The notes beneath the pieces are model-generated. The model was not told where the DNA came from, searched no databases, and saw nothing but the letters and a program-made list of their open reading frames with translations. Positions 10,949 to 21,174 of a stretch of 64,000 bases of DNA are shown here, in pieces. The first letter of the stretch is position 1; each line of letters begins with the position of its first letter. The stretch is from Cryoendolithus antarcticus (taxonomy: Eukaryota; Ascomycota; Dothideomycetes; Cladosporiales; Cladosporiaceae), in NCBI GenBank assembly GCA_002077065.1, contig NAJO01000029.1:372001-436000 (forward strand). The letters run 5' to 3'. Position numbers and translations under genes: made by a program.

Positions 10949-12626
10949 ATGTTCGGCCTCGAAAAGCTCCAGGGCAAAGCCCTCTACAACATCATGAGCG
11001 CCGCCTGCGGCTCAGCCTTCATGCTCTACGGTTACGACGCCGGTGTCCTCGGAGGCATCCAAGAGACGAAGCAATTCCGAGCCGCTATTGGCAACCCGCA
11101 AGGAGCGTTCATCATCCCCGTCATCGCGTCAATCTACAACCTGGCAGCCGGCATCATGGCCTTGTGTGTTATCATGTTTGGAATGCAGATCGGACGGAAA
11201 GGCACAATCCAGCTAGGGAACCTGTTCATCGTTATTGGCGCGGCTCTCCAGTCGTCTACCTTCAGCGTCGGCCAGATCATCGCCGGCCGCATCGTCGCGG
11301 GTATGGGCATCGGCTGCATCGCCTCCGCAGTGCCGACTTACATGGCCGAGATGTCTCTTCAAGCCGACCAGCGCGGACCAGAAGTCTCCTACCAACTTGC
11401 CCTCCTCATCACGGGTGTGGCTGGCGCGTAAGTTGAATATATGCCTGCTCAAGTAGTCTTCAAGCGTACTGACAGTGAGTCAGTTACTGGCTTGACTTCG
11501 GATTTGTTCAAGGCCTTGACGCACATCCATGGCTCTGGCGGATCCCGCTAGCTCTGCAAAGTTGCTTTGCGATATTTTCCGCGGTTTTGCTGTTCAGCCT
11601 CCCGGATACGCCGCGTTGGTACTACGCACGTGGACGCAACGATGAAGGCGATCACTGTCTGGCACGTCTCTTCGCGCTTCCGGTCGAGCACGAGATCGTG
11701 CAGGCGCAGCGGGATGAGGTTTTGGGGTCCATGAAGGAAGAGGCTGCGGACTCCGAGTCCTTCAACTGGCTCCTCCTCTTCTGGGACAACTCTGAGCTGC
11801 AATTTGGCCGCCGTCTTCGCACTTCCTTCCTCATCAACTGGGCACAGCAGTTCCTAGGAATCAACATGCTCGTCTACTTTTCTACACAGGTTGGTCGATT
11901 TTCTATGATCCAAGCTTCGATATCGCTCACTGACTCCCCGTTCAGATCTTCACCAATCTCAATTACTCCCCCTTCATCTCCGGCATCCTCGCCGGCGTCC
12001 TCAACACCTGCTTCGCCCTAGCCTCCTACCCCCCAATCTACTTCATCGAGAAGGTCGGCCGGCGCGCCATGATGTTCTGGGGTGCCATCGCCTGCGGCAT
12101 CTGCATGCTGGTCTACGTCGCGCTCACGAACCTCAAGAACCCCACTGTAGCTACGAACTGGACCGCAGTCGTTTTCATCATCCTCTACGAAGTTGTGTTC
12201 GCTTTCGGCTGGCTGGGGACTTGCTGGGTCTACGGGCCAGAGATTGCGCCGCTGAGGTATAGGCATGTCGCTGGTGCTATGGGCGCTGCAGGCGAGTGGT
12301 TCAGCACTTGGGTTATGGTGTTCGGTGGTGGAACTGGTATCAATGCTGTCGGTGCGCCGATCTTCGCCTGGCCGTTGATCTGCTGTTTCTTGGCGGCTGC
12401 TTATGTGTGGTTCTTGTGTCCTGAGACCACGGGTCTGACTTTGGAGGAGATTGATGTGTTGTTCGCGAGGGGCGACGCGAAGGCACGAATTGCGGCGAAC
12501 ACAACGCAGAGGCGGAACTCGACTACTGGGAGCATCACCGAGCATCGAAGGAGGGCGAGTGCAACGGGCAGCATGGGGGAGAAGGGTGGTGTGGGCCATA
12601 ATGAGAAGGGCCAGAATATGGCTTGA
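10949..12626 (+). CDS. MFS sugar transporter (sugar porter family)
   Basis: Three exons (10949-11427, 11484-11889, 11946-12626) encode 521 residues with about 12 hydrophobic spans. Both introns are 56 nt. Family landmarks in order: GYDAGVLGGI in the first span; the basic loop GRKGTIQLGN; AGRIVAGMGIGCIA; PDTPRWYYARGR after span 6; QQFLGIN in span 7; EKVGRR before span 9; and PETTGLTLEEID after span 12. These are the signatures of proton-coupled or facilitative hexose and related sugar carriers in the plasma membrane. The cytoplasmic tail is rich in Arg, Ser and Thr (RRNSTTGS, RRRASATGS) and has basophilic-kinase-like sites. The substrate cannot be told from sequence alone. Neither neighbour is a sugar-metabolism gene. 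Confidence 0.92.
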
Positions 12627-13112
12627 AGGGCAGGATTTGGATAGATGTATATATGCATTTGAAAACTTTCGTGCGACATCCTCCAGATATTAGTCCTAGT
12701 CTTCGTGTAATAATTTATTACCGCAGGTTCATGACGATACGCTTCATTCGTTCAGGACTCGAGGATAGTTGTGCGAGCTCTGAGCTGCCAGGTGTCGACT
12801 GCCATCCAGCTCAGGTCTAGGGCAGGATCTGTCTGGCGTTGACGAGATATCGCGCATCGCATTCCACGATGGGCAGGCAGGGTCTACAATGCAGTAGAAA
12901 GATTACGGCTCAATGGAGATAACGAAACAACGATAGCACCTTGCAACGTGGCTACAGCGTCTCGCATCACCACGGATTGGACTAGGCATCAGCCTGAGGC
13001 AATAACAGAGTCGGATTCTCATTCGTGTGTATATATACTTGTCGTAGACAACGTTGTGGTCTCTACGGCTATGGACATACACCGGCCTCTACTCTAATCG
13101 TAAAGGTCCATA
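12627..13112. other. Intergenic region, 486 bp
   Basis: Lies between the sugar transporter stop and the GNAT gene start on the same strand. It holds a terminator region with AT-rich sequence near 12700-12720 and the promoter of the next gene. No gene is seen. Confidence 0.5.
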
Positions 13113-13891
13113 ATGACGAGCAGCATCCTGGTCCAACCGTGCACCACGGACGACGGCCCTGCAATCGCCTACAACAATGTCGGAGCTTTCTGGCGTGACG
13201 CATCTTGGGTTCTAATCTGGGGCTCAAAGACCGAAACCTACGTAGCGTCTCAAGCTGCCCTCCGCTGGCCATATAATCTCCTGCAGAATCAGGCCCAACA
13301 TCGCTTTTTCAAAGCCGTCGACTCAGATTCTGGCAAGCTACTCGGCTTTGTACGTTGGGATCTGCCTGATGTTCTAGGCGCAGCAGATCTGTGGATAGAG
13401 GGCAAGATGCCGAGCGTCGAGCCTGAAGTAGAGGCGGACCTGAAGAAAGCCAAGGAGAGCGCGGATTGGGAGTATATCGAAAATGACCTTGATGCACCGA
13501 TTGGCGCGGCGATGCGGCGGTCGAAGGCGGGAAAGGGGTATCTGGGTGAAATCCACTGTCCTGCCTAGTCGGGGCCGTTAGTCGCTAGTGTGACTGACTT
13601 TGCTCCCCAGTGCTCGACTACCTCGCCGTACACCCAAACAACAGTCGCAGGGGCGTTGGGACTGCTCTCGTCGACCATGGCCTACGGGAAGCCGCCAAAT
13701 TAGGCCTAGACGTCTTTGTGCACGGCAAAGATGCAGGGCTGCCACTGTACTCGAAATGCGGGTTTGAGCTACTGGAACGTCTATGGATCGACGATGCAGA
13801 GCTCGGTGGGCGAGGCTATGGTGCCCATCTCATGGTGTGGAGGTGTCCGAAAGCGTCGTCAGCGCGTGCCGGTAGTCATGTCTGCACATGA
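13113..13891 (+). CDS. GNAT-family N-acetyltransferase
   Basis: Two exons, 13113-13545 and 13611-13891, encode 237 residues; the 65-nt intron has a GTGAAA donor, a GTGACTGAC branch region and a CCCCAG acceptor. The C-terminal half contains GNAT motif A: strand LDYLAVHPNNSRRGVGTALVD with the acetyl-CoA pyrophosphate loop R-R-G-V-G-T-A. This is followed by a helix and the motif B region (LPLYSKCGFE). The N-terminal half (AFWRDASWVLIWG..., then the FVRWDLPD strand) is the layout common in fungal GNAT proteins of unknown substrate. It is likely cytosolic, and the substrate is unknown. Without removal of the intron the frame ends after the motif, so splicing is needed to reach the CoA-binding loop. 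Confidence 0.8.
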
Positions 13892-13974
13892 GCCGTATGT
13901 GAGAATGGACCAAAGCTAAGACCTAAGCTCAACCTTCTCCGAGGTGGGGTGCTGCTTGAGGTCTACATTTCCGT

Positions 13975-15579
13975 TCAGTCTAGTCGCTCCCATGCCCGCC
14001 ACCACAGTCCCATGTTCGCAGCGACAACCAAGTCCAGCATAGGCAAGCCTCCAGGGTGAATGATAAGTTTTCCTAGCTTTGCCTGCTTGCCGCCAAACCC
14101 GCCACCTGCTCGCTCCTGACCTAGGCTAAGATCCAGTCGTGCGTCGTCGTATGTCTCGACATCGTTGTCATCAGCTTCAGCAGCACTATGTGGACTTGTT
14201 CCACCACCCCAGCTGTCGACAGAGCTCATTCGCTGATGTTTCGAGAAGTACGATCCTCGCTTTTCCGCCTTCGACGTAGCGACTGGCACTGATCGTGACG
14301 AAGATGGAAGATTGAAACGTAGTTCTGACACGTCCACTACTCCCGTGCTGCCAGGCAGAACATGCCGACACCGCAGTGAAGTGCCGCCAGCTGACGTGCT
14401 GAACTCGCATCGGCCGTCCCAGGGGCTTAGGAATGAGTAGAGCTTGCTTCTCCGATCCATAATCGGAGGAGATCGCTCGTCCTGCATTCCTGGCACCTGA
14501 AGGGAGGAGACACCACCGTGGCTGTAGCGATGATCGGCGTACTTCGAACCTGGCATGTACAGCCGACGTCGAAAGGTGCCTTCAGGTGGCGGCTCGTCGT
14601 CAGTGGATGTTGTCGACGTGCTGTTGCGACTCTTGGCGCGGTCTGCAGGTGTGCTAACGAATTGCAGATAGCCAGGATTGGTGATGTCCAGGAACAGTGG
14701 TGCGCCACTTCGCTTGACTTTCCGCTTGAGATTCGGGTCGAGCGTAGTGGAGGAACTCACCTCTTCGATCAGAGGGTCGACGATGCCTGCGACGTTCCAC
14801 TGCTCGCCGATCGTCGGATCTCGGCGTATGAGGGTCAATGAACGGATGTCTGCATCGATGCGCGATTCATCATCAAGTGCTAGAGACGGACGTGGCGACA
14901 AACGAGCGAGATCTGCCTCCGGATACGTTCGCAAGTACGGGTTTGAATCTTCGCTGTGACTTGCTCGTCTGAGCAGTCTAACGTTGTCGGCGTGGAGTGA
15001 TGCGCGTCTAATTTCGATGTGCTGCTCACCAGGCGGAGTTGGAGGCAGGGGATGTCTCACTCGTGTAGGTAATCTAGGCAAGAGGTTCAAGTTTGATGCA
15101 GACGTCTCGACAGAGCCCACACCGCTAAGGCTAGGATGGTTCGGTACTGCCTTCCGGATGACTGGCAAAAACCCAAGCCTCTCTGAGGCTTTCGTTTCTG
15201 ATGGTAGTAAGTCTGGTCGAGGTGGCGGTATTGGCGTCCCCTGCAGTCCCGATGCTTGCAGCGAAGGCAGAAAAGGGGCATCTGCGTTGGCCGAGTTTGG
15301 CACAGGTTGCGGATCCAATAAGCAACGATCGGTCACGCTGCTCATGTGCAGGTAGTACAAGCAGCTCTGCACATCCTGGGCCGTGACAACTTTTTCTCGT
15401 GGCTTCAATGGCGTAAGGAAGACGTCTCGGCTGCCAGGCACTCGGGCGATGTACAGAACCAAAGGTTGTTGACAGTGATCGCTCGAATTGCCTTGCAGAT
15501 TTGCTGGCGGACATGCTGCTTGCGCTGTGATGGCTGATAATGAGCTGGCTTCCACAGCTGTCGGCATGTCGTGGACCAT
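13975..15579 (-). CDS. Fungal protein of unknown function (Pro/Ser-rich, 534 aa)
   Basis: One uninterrupted frame of 534 residues with no recognised enzyme domain. Two more ordered blocks stand out. The first is near the N-terminus (about 40-80: QPLVLYIARVPGSRDVFLTPLKPREKV followed by QDVQSCLYYLHM). The second is near the C-terminus (about 385-440: PWDGRCEF..GGTSLRCRHVLPG, then the last 40 residues GKLIIHPGGLPMLDLVVAANM). The middle is rich in Pro, Ser and Arg and probably disordered, with many PPTPP- and RRxS-like motifs. No signal peptide or clear membrane span is seen, except a weak hydrophobic stretch at the end. The evenness of the frame and the ordered blocks support a real gene; the function is not known to me. 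It is convergent with the GNAT gene (83 bp between stops). Confidence 0.75.
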   Translation of the reverse strand: MVHDMPTAVEASSLSAITAQAACPPANLQGNSSDHCQQPLVLYIARVPGSRDVFLTPLKPREKVVTAQDVQSCLYYLHMSSVTDRCLLDPQPVPNSANADAPFLPSLQASGLQGTPIPPPRPDLLPSETKASERLGFLPVIRKAVPNHPSLSGVGSVETSASNLNLLPRLPTRVRHPLPPTPPGEQHIEIRRASLHADNVRLLRRASHSEDSNPYLRTYPEADLARLSPRPSLALDDESRIDADIRSLTLIRRDPTIGEQWNVAGIVDPLIEEVSSSTTLDPNLKRKVKRSGAPLFLDITNPGYLQFVSTPADRAKSRNSTSTTSTDDEPPPEGTFRRRLYMPGSKYADHRYSHGGVSSLQVPGMQDERSPPIMDRRSKLYSFLSPWDGRCEFSTSAGGTSLRCRHVLPGSTGVVDVSELRFNLPSSSRSVPVATSKAEKRGSYFSKHQRMSSVDSWGGGTSPHSAAEADDNDVETYDDARLDLSLGQERAGGGFGGKQAKLGKLIIHPGGLPMLDLVVAANMGLWWRAWERLD

Positions 15580-16474
15580 GCTCGATCACGCCCGGCGACC
15601 AATGGCGTTGTGTTGACTGTTGATCAGGACGACGGAGGTCGCGAGCACGTGCGGAGACATTGATAAAAGTCCATCACTGGAATATTGTCAACCCGTCACC
15701 ACAATTGCAAAAGTGATGATGAGTACATGGCGGTTGCCACATCGTCTCGTGGTCGTCGTACACGTCGCGTAGGCTACGATATATTGCTGTGGCGGAGTGA
15801 CTACCAGGATGTGGCTGTGCTGCGACGTGGTGCCTCGTTCTCACCCATGATGCAGAGTTTACGACTCGCAACAATGCGTCAATCTCCATCACTCTCATAA
15901 ATGCTCTGTCGCAAGGCGCCTTTGGTCCGTTGCGCAGTATATTCAAGGCTTCTAGCTACGACCATGGAGATGCAGGGGTCGATGAAGATTACAAGAAGCA
16001 AAACACAATCAGTGTACGACTATTCATCGCTTACGCGTCGTGGCCATCAGCCTGACAAGATGCCCGCCAATTGTTGCAGAGCCACAGCGTATGAGGAGCT
16101 TACACGGTGCACTGATTCATGAGATGTAGCAAACAAAGGGTTGTTCGAGGAGCTGATGGCGGCCGAAACTTCGTGCAACATCCTGGAGCGTCTGCTAGGG
16201 CGGCACAATCCGTCTGCGGGTGATTAATTAGGGAGCATCTCCTCCTAGACGTGACTGTAGGGTAGCGTGTAGTCTTCCTCAAAGGTGAGCATGCCAAGGA
16301 TGTGCGAGCTCGAGGTGAGGCCGCCCTCCTTTGGTGAATGGAGGCAAGTGAATCGCACTTTCCACTTCACGTGTCACCACACGCCACCTGTATATCATGC
16401 ATCCAAAAGCGTGAAGGATCTTCTCTTCCAATCTCCATCAGAACTACCTCCATCAAACACCGTTGCACTTCATC
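15580..16474. other. Divergent intergenic region, 895 bp
   Basis: Separates the unknown 534-residue gene (minus) from the RBR ligase (plus). It should contain both promoters. No gene or repeat was recognised. Confidence 0.45.
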
Positions 16475-18382
16475 ATGGCAGGACAGAGGCCACAGGGGCT
16501 ACCACCTCTGAATCCCACAACAGAAGCGTACATTGAACGGGCCATCAGGCGTCATCAGACACAGATGGAAGACACACTGGCCCAATATCCACGCTATGAT
16601 CACGTGGCCGCGCTCTCGAATGTTTACCAAGCCGCACCAGATCCGCTCACGCGAGACCGCATGCTGAGATGCGCTGTGTGCATGGATGACATTGCTTCAC
16701 ACGGCAAGCAAGTCGTGACTGTCCAGCATCAGTGGAAGCTGTGCTGGGAGTGTCTAAGACAGCTCTTCGAGCGAGCTGCTGCTGCTGAAGAGGACCACCC
16801 CGCGAAGCTGACCGGTTACTACATTTTGCGCAGCCAGGACTACACGAACATTCTTGGAGATGACCTGATTGAGCGCTACAATGAAATGGGTGACCGCAAG
16901 AAAGTGCTGCCAGTCAACCGCGTTTTCTGCAGCGATCCTTGTGGTCAATATGTTGGTGGTATCATCAGAGATGCTACTGAGAACATGCAAGTCATCGCCA
17001 CCTGCAAAGATACGCTGTCATGTGGCAAGATCTGGTGCCTCAAGTGTGGCGAGCATCTCATCGACAGGGCAGCCGCTTTCGACCACTTCGGATGCAGCTT
17101 CGACTTTGCGGCCAAGGTGAAGCAGCAGGAAGACGCTCTCGCGGGTCTGACCAGAGGCGTGGAGTACCAGCTTTGCCCGAAATGTAACCGGGCCGAGCAG
17201 CTCACTGATGGCTGCTCTCATATGAGCTGCCCTTGTGGACAGGGCTACTGCTACGATTGTGGCGGTGAAGACATGCATCACGACGATCGCCACGCTCAGT
17301 GTCAGACCGCTCGTGTGCAGAGAGGATTGCGGCCGATCTACGGAGACCGTGTAGACGACGCGACAGACTACGGCGATGACCCTGGCAGTCCATACGATTA
17401 CGAAGCAGCGTTGCGAGAGTATGGTCCGCTCGAGCGTTACACGCCAGCCCAAATGGCAGCTGGCGATGAGATGTACAGGAGAGTGGGCCTCACGCCAAGG
17501 CAACGCAACAACGCCACCGCAACAGCCGCACACGTAGAAGTACAAGCTGTTCAGGCTCAACCAGGAGCCATGCGCGATCCTCTGGCAGCTTCGACAGGTT
17601 CTCCGGGCCGCGTCACCAATGGTCAAGCGCGTCTAGCTGCCAGGCGCAGGCGCAGAGATCTGGGACCGCCGAGCCCACGCACGCAGCCCACTCATACCAG
17701 CGCATATCCAAATCCCGTTCAGGCGTACAATTTCGAGGCATACTTACCACATCCACCACCAGCTACCCAAGCCACCCCCTTCACGCAAGCGCACATTGGT
17801 CGCGGCGCCCAACTCACTGGTGCCCTCCCTCCGCTATCGTCGGCGCACTACGCCGCAAACACGACTCATCCACTGGTGCCTCCCCCAGTTATAGATCCTC
17901 TCTCCACCACGATCGTCCCAAACACCAGCTTTTACCCACCTCTGAGTTCACTCCAACACCCGCTCTACAATCCATACCCAACCTATGCCCCCCAGCCCTA
18001 CCCCGCCAACCCAACCCAGCAGACCGCAGAGGAGGAGGCGCAGCTATTGATGCAGCGTTACCGCCAGTACGCCCTTGAACGTCGGGAACGCGAAGCGCTG
18101 CAGTACCTGCCTAGACCGGCTCTCCTCGACACCCGTATGGCGCCTCCACCAGCTTCCGGCTACGGTCTTGGTGGCCGCCGCAATGCGCTCGCACCACCTC
18201 CCGTCGCAGCGCCATATCCGTGGCAGTCACAGCAACAGCCACTCCCGCCTACGCCACCTAGGGCGCCGGAAGGCTCAGGAGGTAGGGAGTTCTTGTTTGA
18301 GGAGCAGCTGAGGGGTCCTGGGCGTCAGGGTCGTAATGGTGGAAGTATGGAGCTGGATGACGAGGATGAGACACCACTCTGA
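16475..18382 (+). CDS. RBR-type (RING-IBR-RING) E3 ubiquitin ligase-like protein
   Basis: A single exon of 635 residues from the ATG at 16475 (context ATCATGG; an in-frame ATG lies 12 nt upstream). A first cysteine module, CAVC...CWEC (about residues 67-93), is a reduced RING1. It is followed by an IBR-like block with paired cysteines (FCSDPC..., ATCKDTLSCGKIWCLKCGEHL). The last module, CPKCNRAEQLTDGCSHMSCPCGQGYCYDCG (positions about 237-265 of the protein), has the layout of the catalytic Rcat domain; the Cys of DGCSHMSC is the expected ubiquitin-accepting residue. The C-terminal half (about 350-620) is a Pro/Gln/Tyr-rich low-complexity tail. RBR ligases accept ubiquitin from an E2 onto this cysteine before passing it to substrate. 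The substrate is unknown. The family is expanded in filamentous fungi. It has no intron, unlike most neighbours. Confidence 0.8.
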   Translation: MAGQRPQGLPPLNPTTEAYIERAIRRHQTQMEDTLAQYPRYDHVAALSNVYQAAPDPLTRDRMLRCAVCMDDIASHGKQVVTVQHQWKLCWECLRQLFERAAAAEEDHPAKLTGYYILRSQDYTNILGDDLIERYNEMGDRKKVLPVNRVFCSDPCGQYVGGIIRDATENMQVIATCKDTLSCGKIWCLKCGEHLIDRAAAFDHFGCSFDFAAKVKQQEDALAGLTRGVEYQLCPKCNRAEQLTDGCSHMSCPCGQGYCYDCGGEDMHHDDRHAQCQTARVQRGLRPIYGDRVDDATDYGDDPGSPYDYEAALREYGPLERYTPAQMAAGDEMYRRVGLTPRQRNNATATAAHVEVQAVQAQPGAMRDPLAASTGSPGRVTNGQARLAARRRRRDLGPPSPRTQPTHTSAYPNPVQAYNFEAYLPHPPPATQATPFTQAHIGRGAQLTGALPPLSSAHYAANTTHPLVPPPVIDPLSTTIVPNTSFYPPLSSLQHPLYNPYPTYAPQPYPANPTQQTAEEEAQLLMQRYRQYALERREREALQYLPRPALLDTRMAPPPASGYGLGGRRNALAPPPVAAPYPWQSQQQPLPPTPPRAPEGSGGREFLFEEQLRGPGRQGRNGGSMELDDEDETPL

Positions 18383-18709
18383 GGCGCGAAGACGTTGACG
18401 GCGGACTTGAAGGGGAGAGACGTGAGGCGGAGATAAAGGGCGATGGGAAGGTTACATTATGGGAGACGAGGGCTAGGAAATTGGTCGGCTTGACTTGAAC
18501 GAGCAGCAGTGTACGATCATTGGAGAGCGCCGCTTTCGGAAAATGGCAGAAAGGGTTGTGGAACCTCACGTAGATGAAAGATACCAGGCTGAGCAGCTTT
18601 AGTTGCTCGAGCGCCAGTGTACGATAGATCAGAAGTTGTGCTGAGGAAACACCAGCCCTGGGCATTCGCGTCCTCCATGCGCCCACTTAATTTGCGTAGA
18701 TGACTCCCT

Positions 18710-20785
18710 TCAACTCAACAGCACCCTCACCTCCCCGCTTGTTCTCGGGAACAAGTCCCTGAACATTACCTCATCCTCCTCTTCCGCATCCCCATTCACT
18801 TGATTCGCGTGCTTCTCATCAGCCTCCAGCACCCACCCCTCAACCTCCTCGAAGTCCTCCACGAATCGCTCGCACGCATCCTCAACCACCCTTCTGACGA
18901 TCGCCTTGTCCTCTAATTGCTCCAGTAAGCCCCTAGCATCGTCACTTGCAGATGGCAGAAACGCATCGAGCTGTCTCGCCGCAGTGGCAAGTTTCTCCAT
19001 GTTCGCGGGCACGTCTTCCGGAGATGCCACGCTATCACGCAGCGGGTCGAGACCGCTTTCGTGGCCGAGAAACAGGTGCACGACTTCCACTAACTCGTCG
19101 AGGTGCGCTTCGATCTTCCCTCGTAGCTCCTTTGACCGATCAGCAAATGCGTAGCGCTTGAGTGTCGTCTCCGTAGCGACCAAGCAGTTGAGCGCAAACA
19201 CAAGCTTGCCTGGATTTCGTAGTCGCTTCGTGACATTCTCGCAAGCCGAGAGGTAAGGATCAAGTGCCTCCTCCAGCACATCTCTGATTCCCTCCCGCCG
19301 GCGCTCGAGGTCTGTGTCTGCGGCTGCGGAGGTGTCGTAACTCTGCATCAGCGTCGTGAGAGTGCTGAGAGCATCGAGTAGGAAGTCTGGGGTGGTGTGA
19401 TCGGAAGGCGAGACGGACGAATCAACGTGCAAGGCTGCGATATTATCGCGGATCAGAGAGCGGAATGAGCGGAGTGCCGTGTCTGCTAGCGGACTGAGCG
19501 TGCTCAGCAAAGATGAATCTGGACCCAGGACGGAGGTGAAGATGGTGGTGTAGAAGTGGACTAGGTTAGAGATCTTGTAGGCTAGTACAGCGTCTTCGTG
19601 AGACTGGATTACTTGCTCGGTTCGCTGTCCGATTTGGCGGAACACACCAGCGAGACCACGATCTGTGAGCTCGTCGAGAGCCTTGCGTGGATCGAACACT
19701 TCTGTGTCTTCGTCGTCTGCTGCGCGGGTCCATGGTTCGCTCTCAATGCCAGCTTGGATGTTCTTGGCAATCTCGTTGCCTTCAGAGATAAAGAGAACCT
19801 CGAGGGCTTCGCGCTCGGAGACTGTGGCTGAGTGCGACCAAGCCAGCATGTCGCTAACGTATCGCAGCGGGTCATGTGCAGAGAGCTCGATCGCTTTGCC
19901 CATGACCGGATGATCCGGGTCGACAGGCGCACCTGTCAGAGCAGCGTAGAAGTTGTTGGACATGATAGTCTCTCGCGCCTCAGCAAACGCGTCAATGCAG
20001 TTCCGAAATAGAGTGGGACGCTCGGCAAGAACACGCAATGCCCGCCGGATCGCACTGCTGATCTGTGGGTTCTCGAGGTCGAGAGTCTTGAACTCTCGCT
20101 GTACCCATCTGTACAGTTTCTGGAACGCTGCGTTGAGTTGCTTCGAGCTAGAGTCTAGAATCTCGAGACCGAGTCGCTGATCCTCAAAGCCAAATAGCAC
20201 TTGACTGTCCGCATGAAGTTTCTTGATCCGGGTGAGAACGCGAAAGAAGTCATCGTTAACCGGCTCGTTCATGGACGTCAGTGTCAACAAATCTGTATCA
20301 TTAATGACAAAGTGCTTTGTAAAGGCGCAGTGGAGCCGTGTCTTCTCGTCGATCTCTGCCTTGCCCTTCATCAAGGTGTCGGCTTCATCAAGCATAGGCT
20401 TGGAGTCTCTACTTGCAGCATTGATGTGCCGCCGCATCTGCGCGCATGTGTCGTTGAGACTGCTGATCGCAGCTCCGATACGCTTGAGCTGATTGGCCAC
20501 CTGGCCGAAATCCTGAACGATCTCGCCATTGCACTGAATCAGCTCGTCCTGCACATCGAGTCTCAGGTTGCGACGCGTGTCAGCTGAGTTGCTCAGATGG
20601 CGTTGGCCGATGATATTGAGAGTATCGCGGATTTCAAGGTCTGCGTAAGATGCTGACAGGACTGCGGCAATGCGTGTCTGCAGGGCATTCGATCTCGGGA
20701 GTGATGGTGTTGATGGCGTTTGAGGGCTCAACACTCCATCTGAGGGACGCCCAGCACTGCGGTCGTGGAAGTATGAGGTCGCCAT
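18710..20785 (-). CDS. COG6: Conserved oligomeric Golgi complex subunit 6
   Basis: A single exon of 691 residues. The N-terminal region carries the Cog6 signature: NALQTRIAAVLSASYADLEIRDTL, then the long helical block with LDVQDELIQCNGEIVQDFGQVANQLKRIGAAI that forms the coiled coil joining lobe B of the complex. The remainder is alpha-helical and includes RALRVLAERPTLFRNCIDAFAEARE, DPLRYVSDMLAW and LFISEGNEIAKNIQ, which I recognise from fungal and animal Cog6. The COG tether acts at the cis/medial Golgi in retrograde transport and keeps glycosyltransferases in place. Length fits fungal orthologues (about 680-750). It starts 389 bp from the divergent NCS-1 gene. Confidence 0.93.
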   Translation of the reverse strand: MATSYFHDRSAGRPSDGVLSPQTPSTPSLPRSNALQTRIAAVLSASYADLEIRDTLNIIGQRHLSNSADTRRNLRLDVQDELIQCNGEIVQDFGQVANQLKRIGAAISSLNDTCAQMRRHINAASRDSKPMLDEADTLMKGKAEIDEKTRLHCAFTKHFVINDTDLLTLTSMNEPVNDDFFRVLTRIKKLHADSQVLFGFEDQRLGLEILDSSSKQLNAAFQKLYRWVQREFKTLDLENPQISSAIRRALRVLAERPTLFRNCIDAFAEARETIMSNNFYAALTGAPVDPDHPVMGKAIELSAHDPLRYVSDMLAWSHSATVSEREALEVLFISEGNEIAKNIQAGIESEPWTRAADDEDTEVFDPRKALDELTDRGLAGVFRQIGQRTEQVIQSHEDAVLAYKISNLVHFYTTIFTSVLGPDSSLLSTLSPLADTALRSFRSLIRDNIAALHVDSSVSPSDHTTPDFLLDALSTLTTLMQSYDTSAAADTDLERRREGIRDVLEEALDPYLSACENVTKRLRNPGKLVFALNCLVATETTLKRYAFADRSKELRGKIEAHLDELVEVVHLFLGHESGLDPLRDSVASPEDVPANMEKLATAARQLDAFLPSASDDARGLLEQLEDKAIVRRVVEDACERFVEDFEEVEGWVLEADEKHANQVNGDAEEEDEVMFRDLFPRTSGEVRVLLS

Positions 20786-21174
20786 ACTGGCAATGCTTCA
20801 CCTCCTCACTGCCTGTGCGTCACCGTCAATCGACCGCCATTTCGTCTTCGAGGAGTGAGGTCTTACAAACCACACCACGAGTCATGCAAAAATGGGTTCA
20901 TGCAGGTCAGCATATGCATATGCAACCTTAAGCGCCCGCTACTCCACATGAATTGTGGCAGTGCATCGCTTAGTGTGGTCGACTTCATGGCCATGGCTTT
21001 GCGGGCAGAAGGCTCTGTCTGCTGTCAGACGAGGCCTTCTGCAATTAAACGCTTGTCATATCCTACCGACCCACCCTCTTGATTGTCCCGCTTCTCGGCC
21101 TGCATCAGTCCCGCCGTTTCATCGCAGTATTTACCCCATCATCAATCTGGAGCAGAGGCAGGTTGAGGCGCGAG
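20786..21174. promoter_or_regulatory. Divergent COG6/NCS-1 promoter region
   Basis: 389 bp between divergent starts. It contains a duplicated CATATGCATATGCA-like stretch near 20910-20925. No gene or TATA box is evident. Confidence 0.4.

Noticed and set aside
17018..17626. Minus-strand frame of 202 codons inside the RBR gene
   Set aside because: It lies antisense to the cysteine-rich modules of a clearly real gene.
18258..18686. Minus-strand frame of 142 codons between the RBR and COG6 genes
   Set aside because: It overlaps the 3' end of the RBR gene, and the rest has no recognisable content; it is probably UTR.
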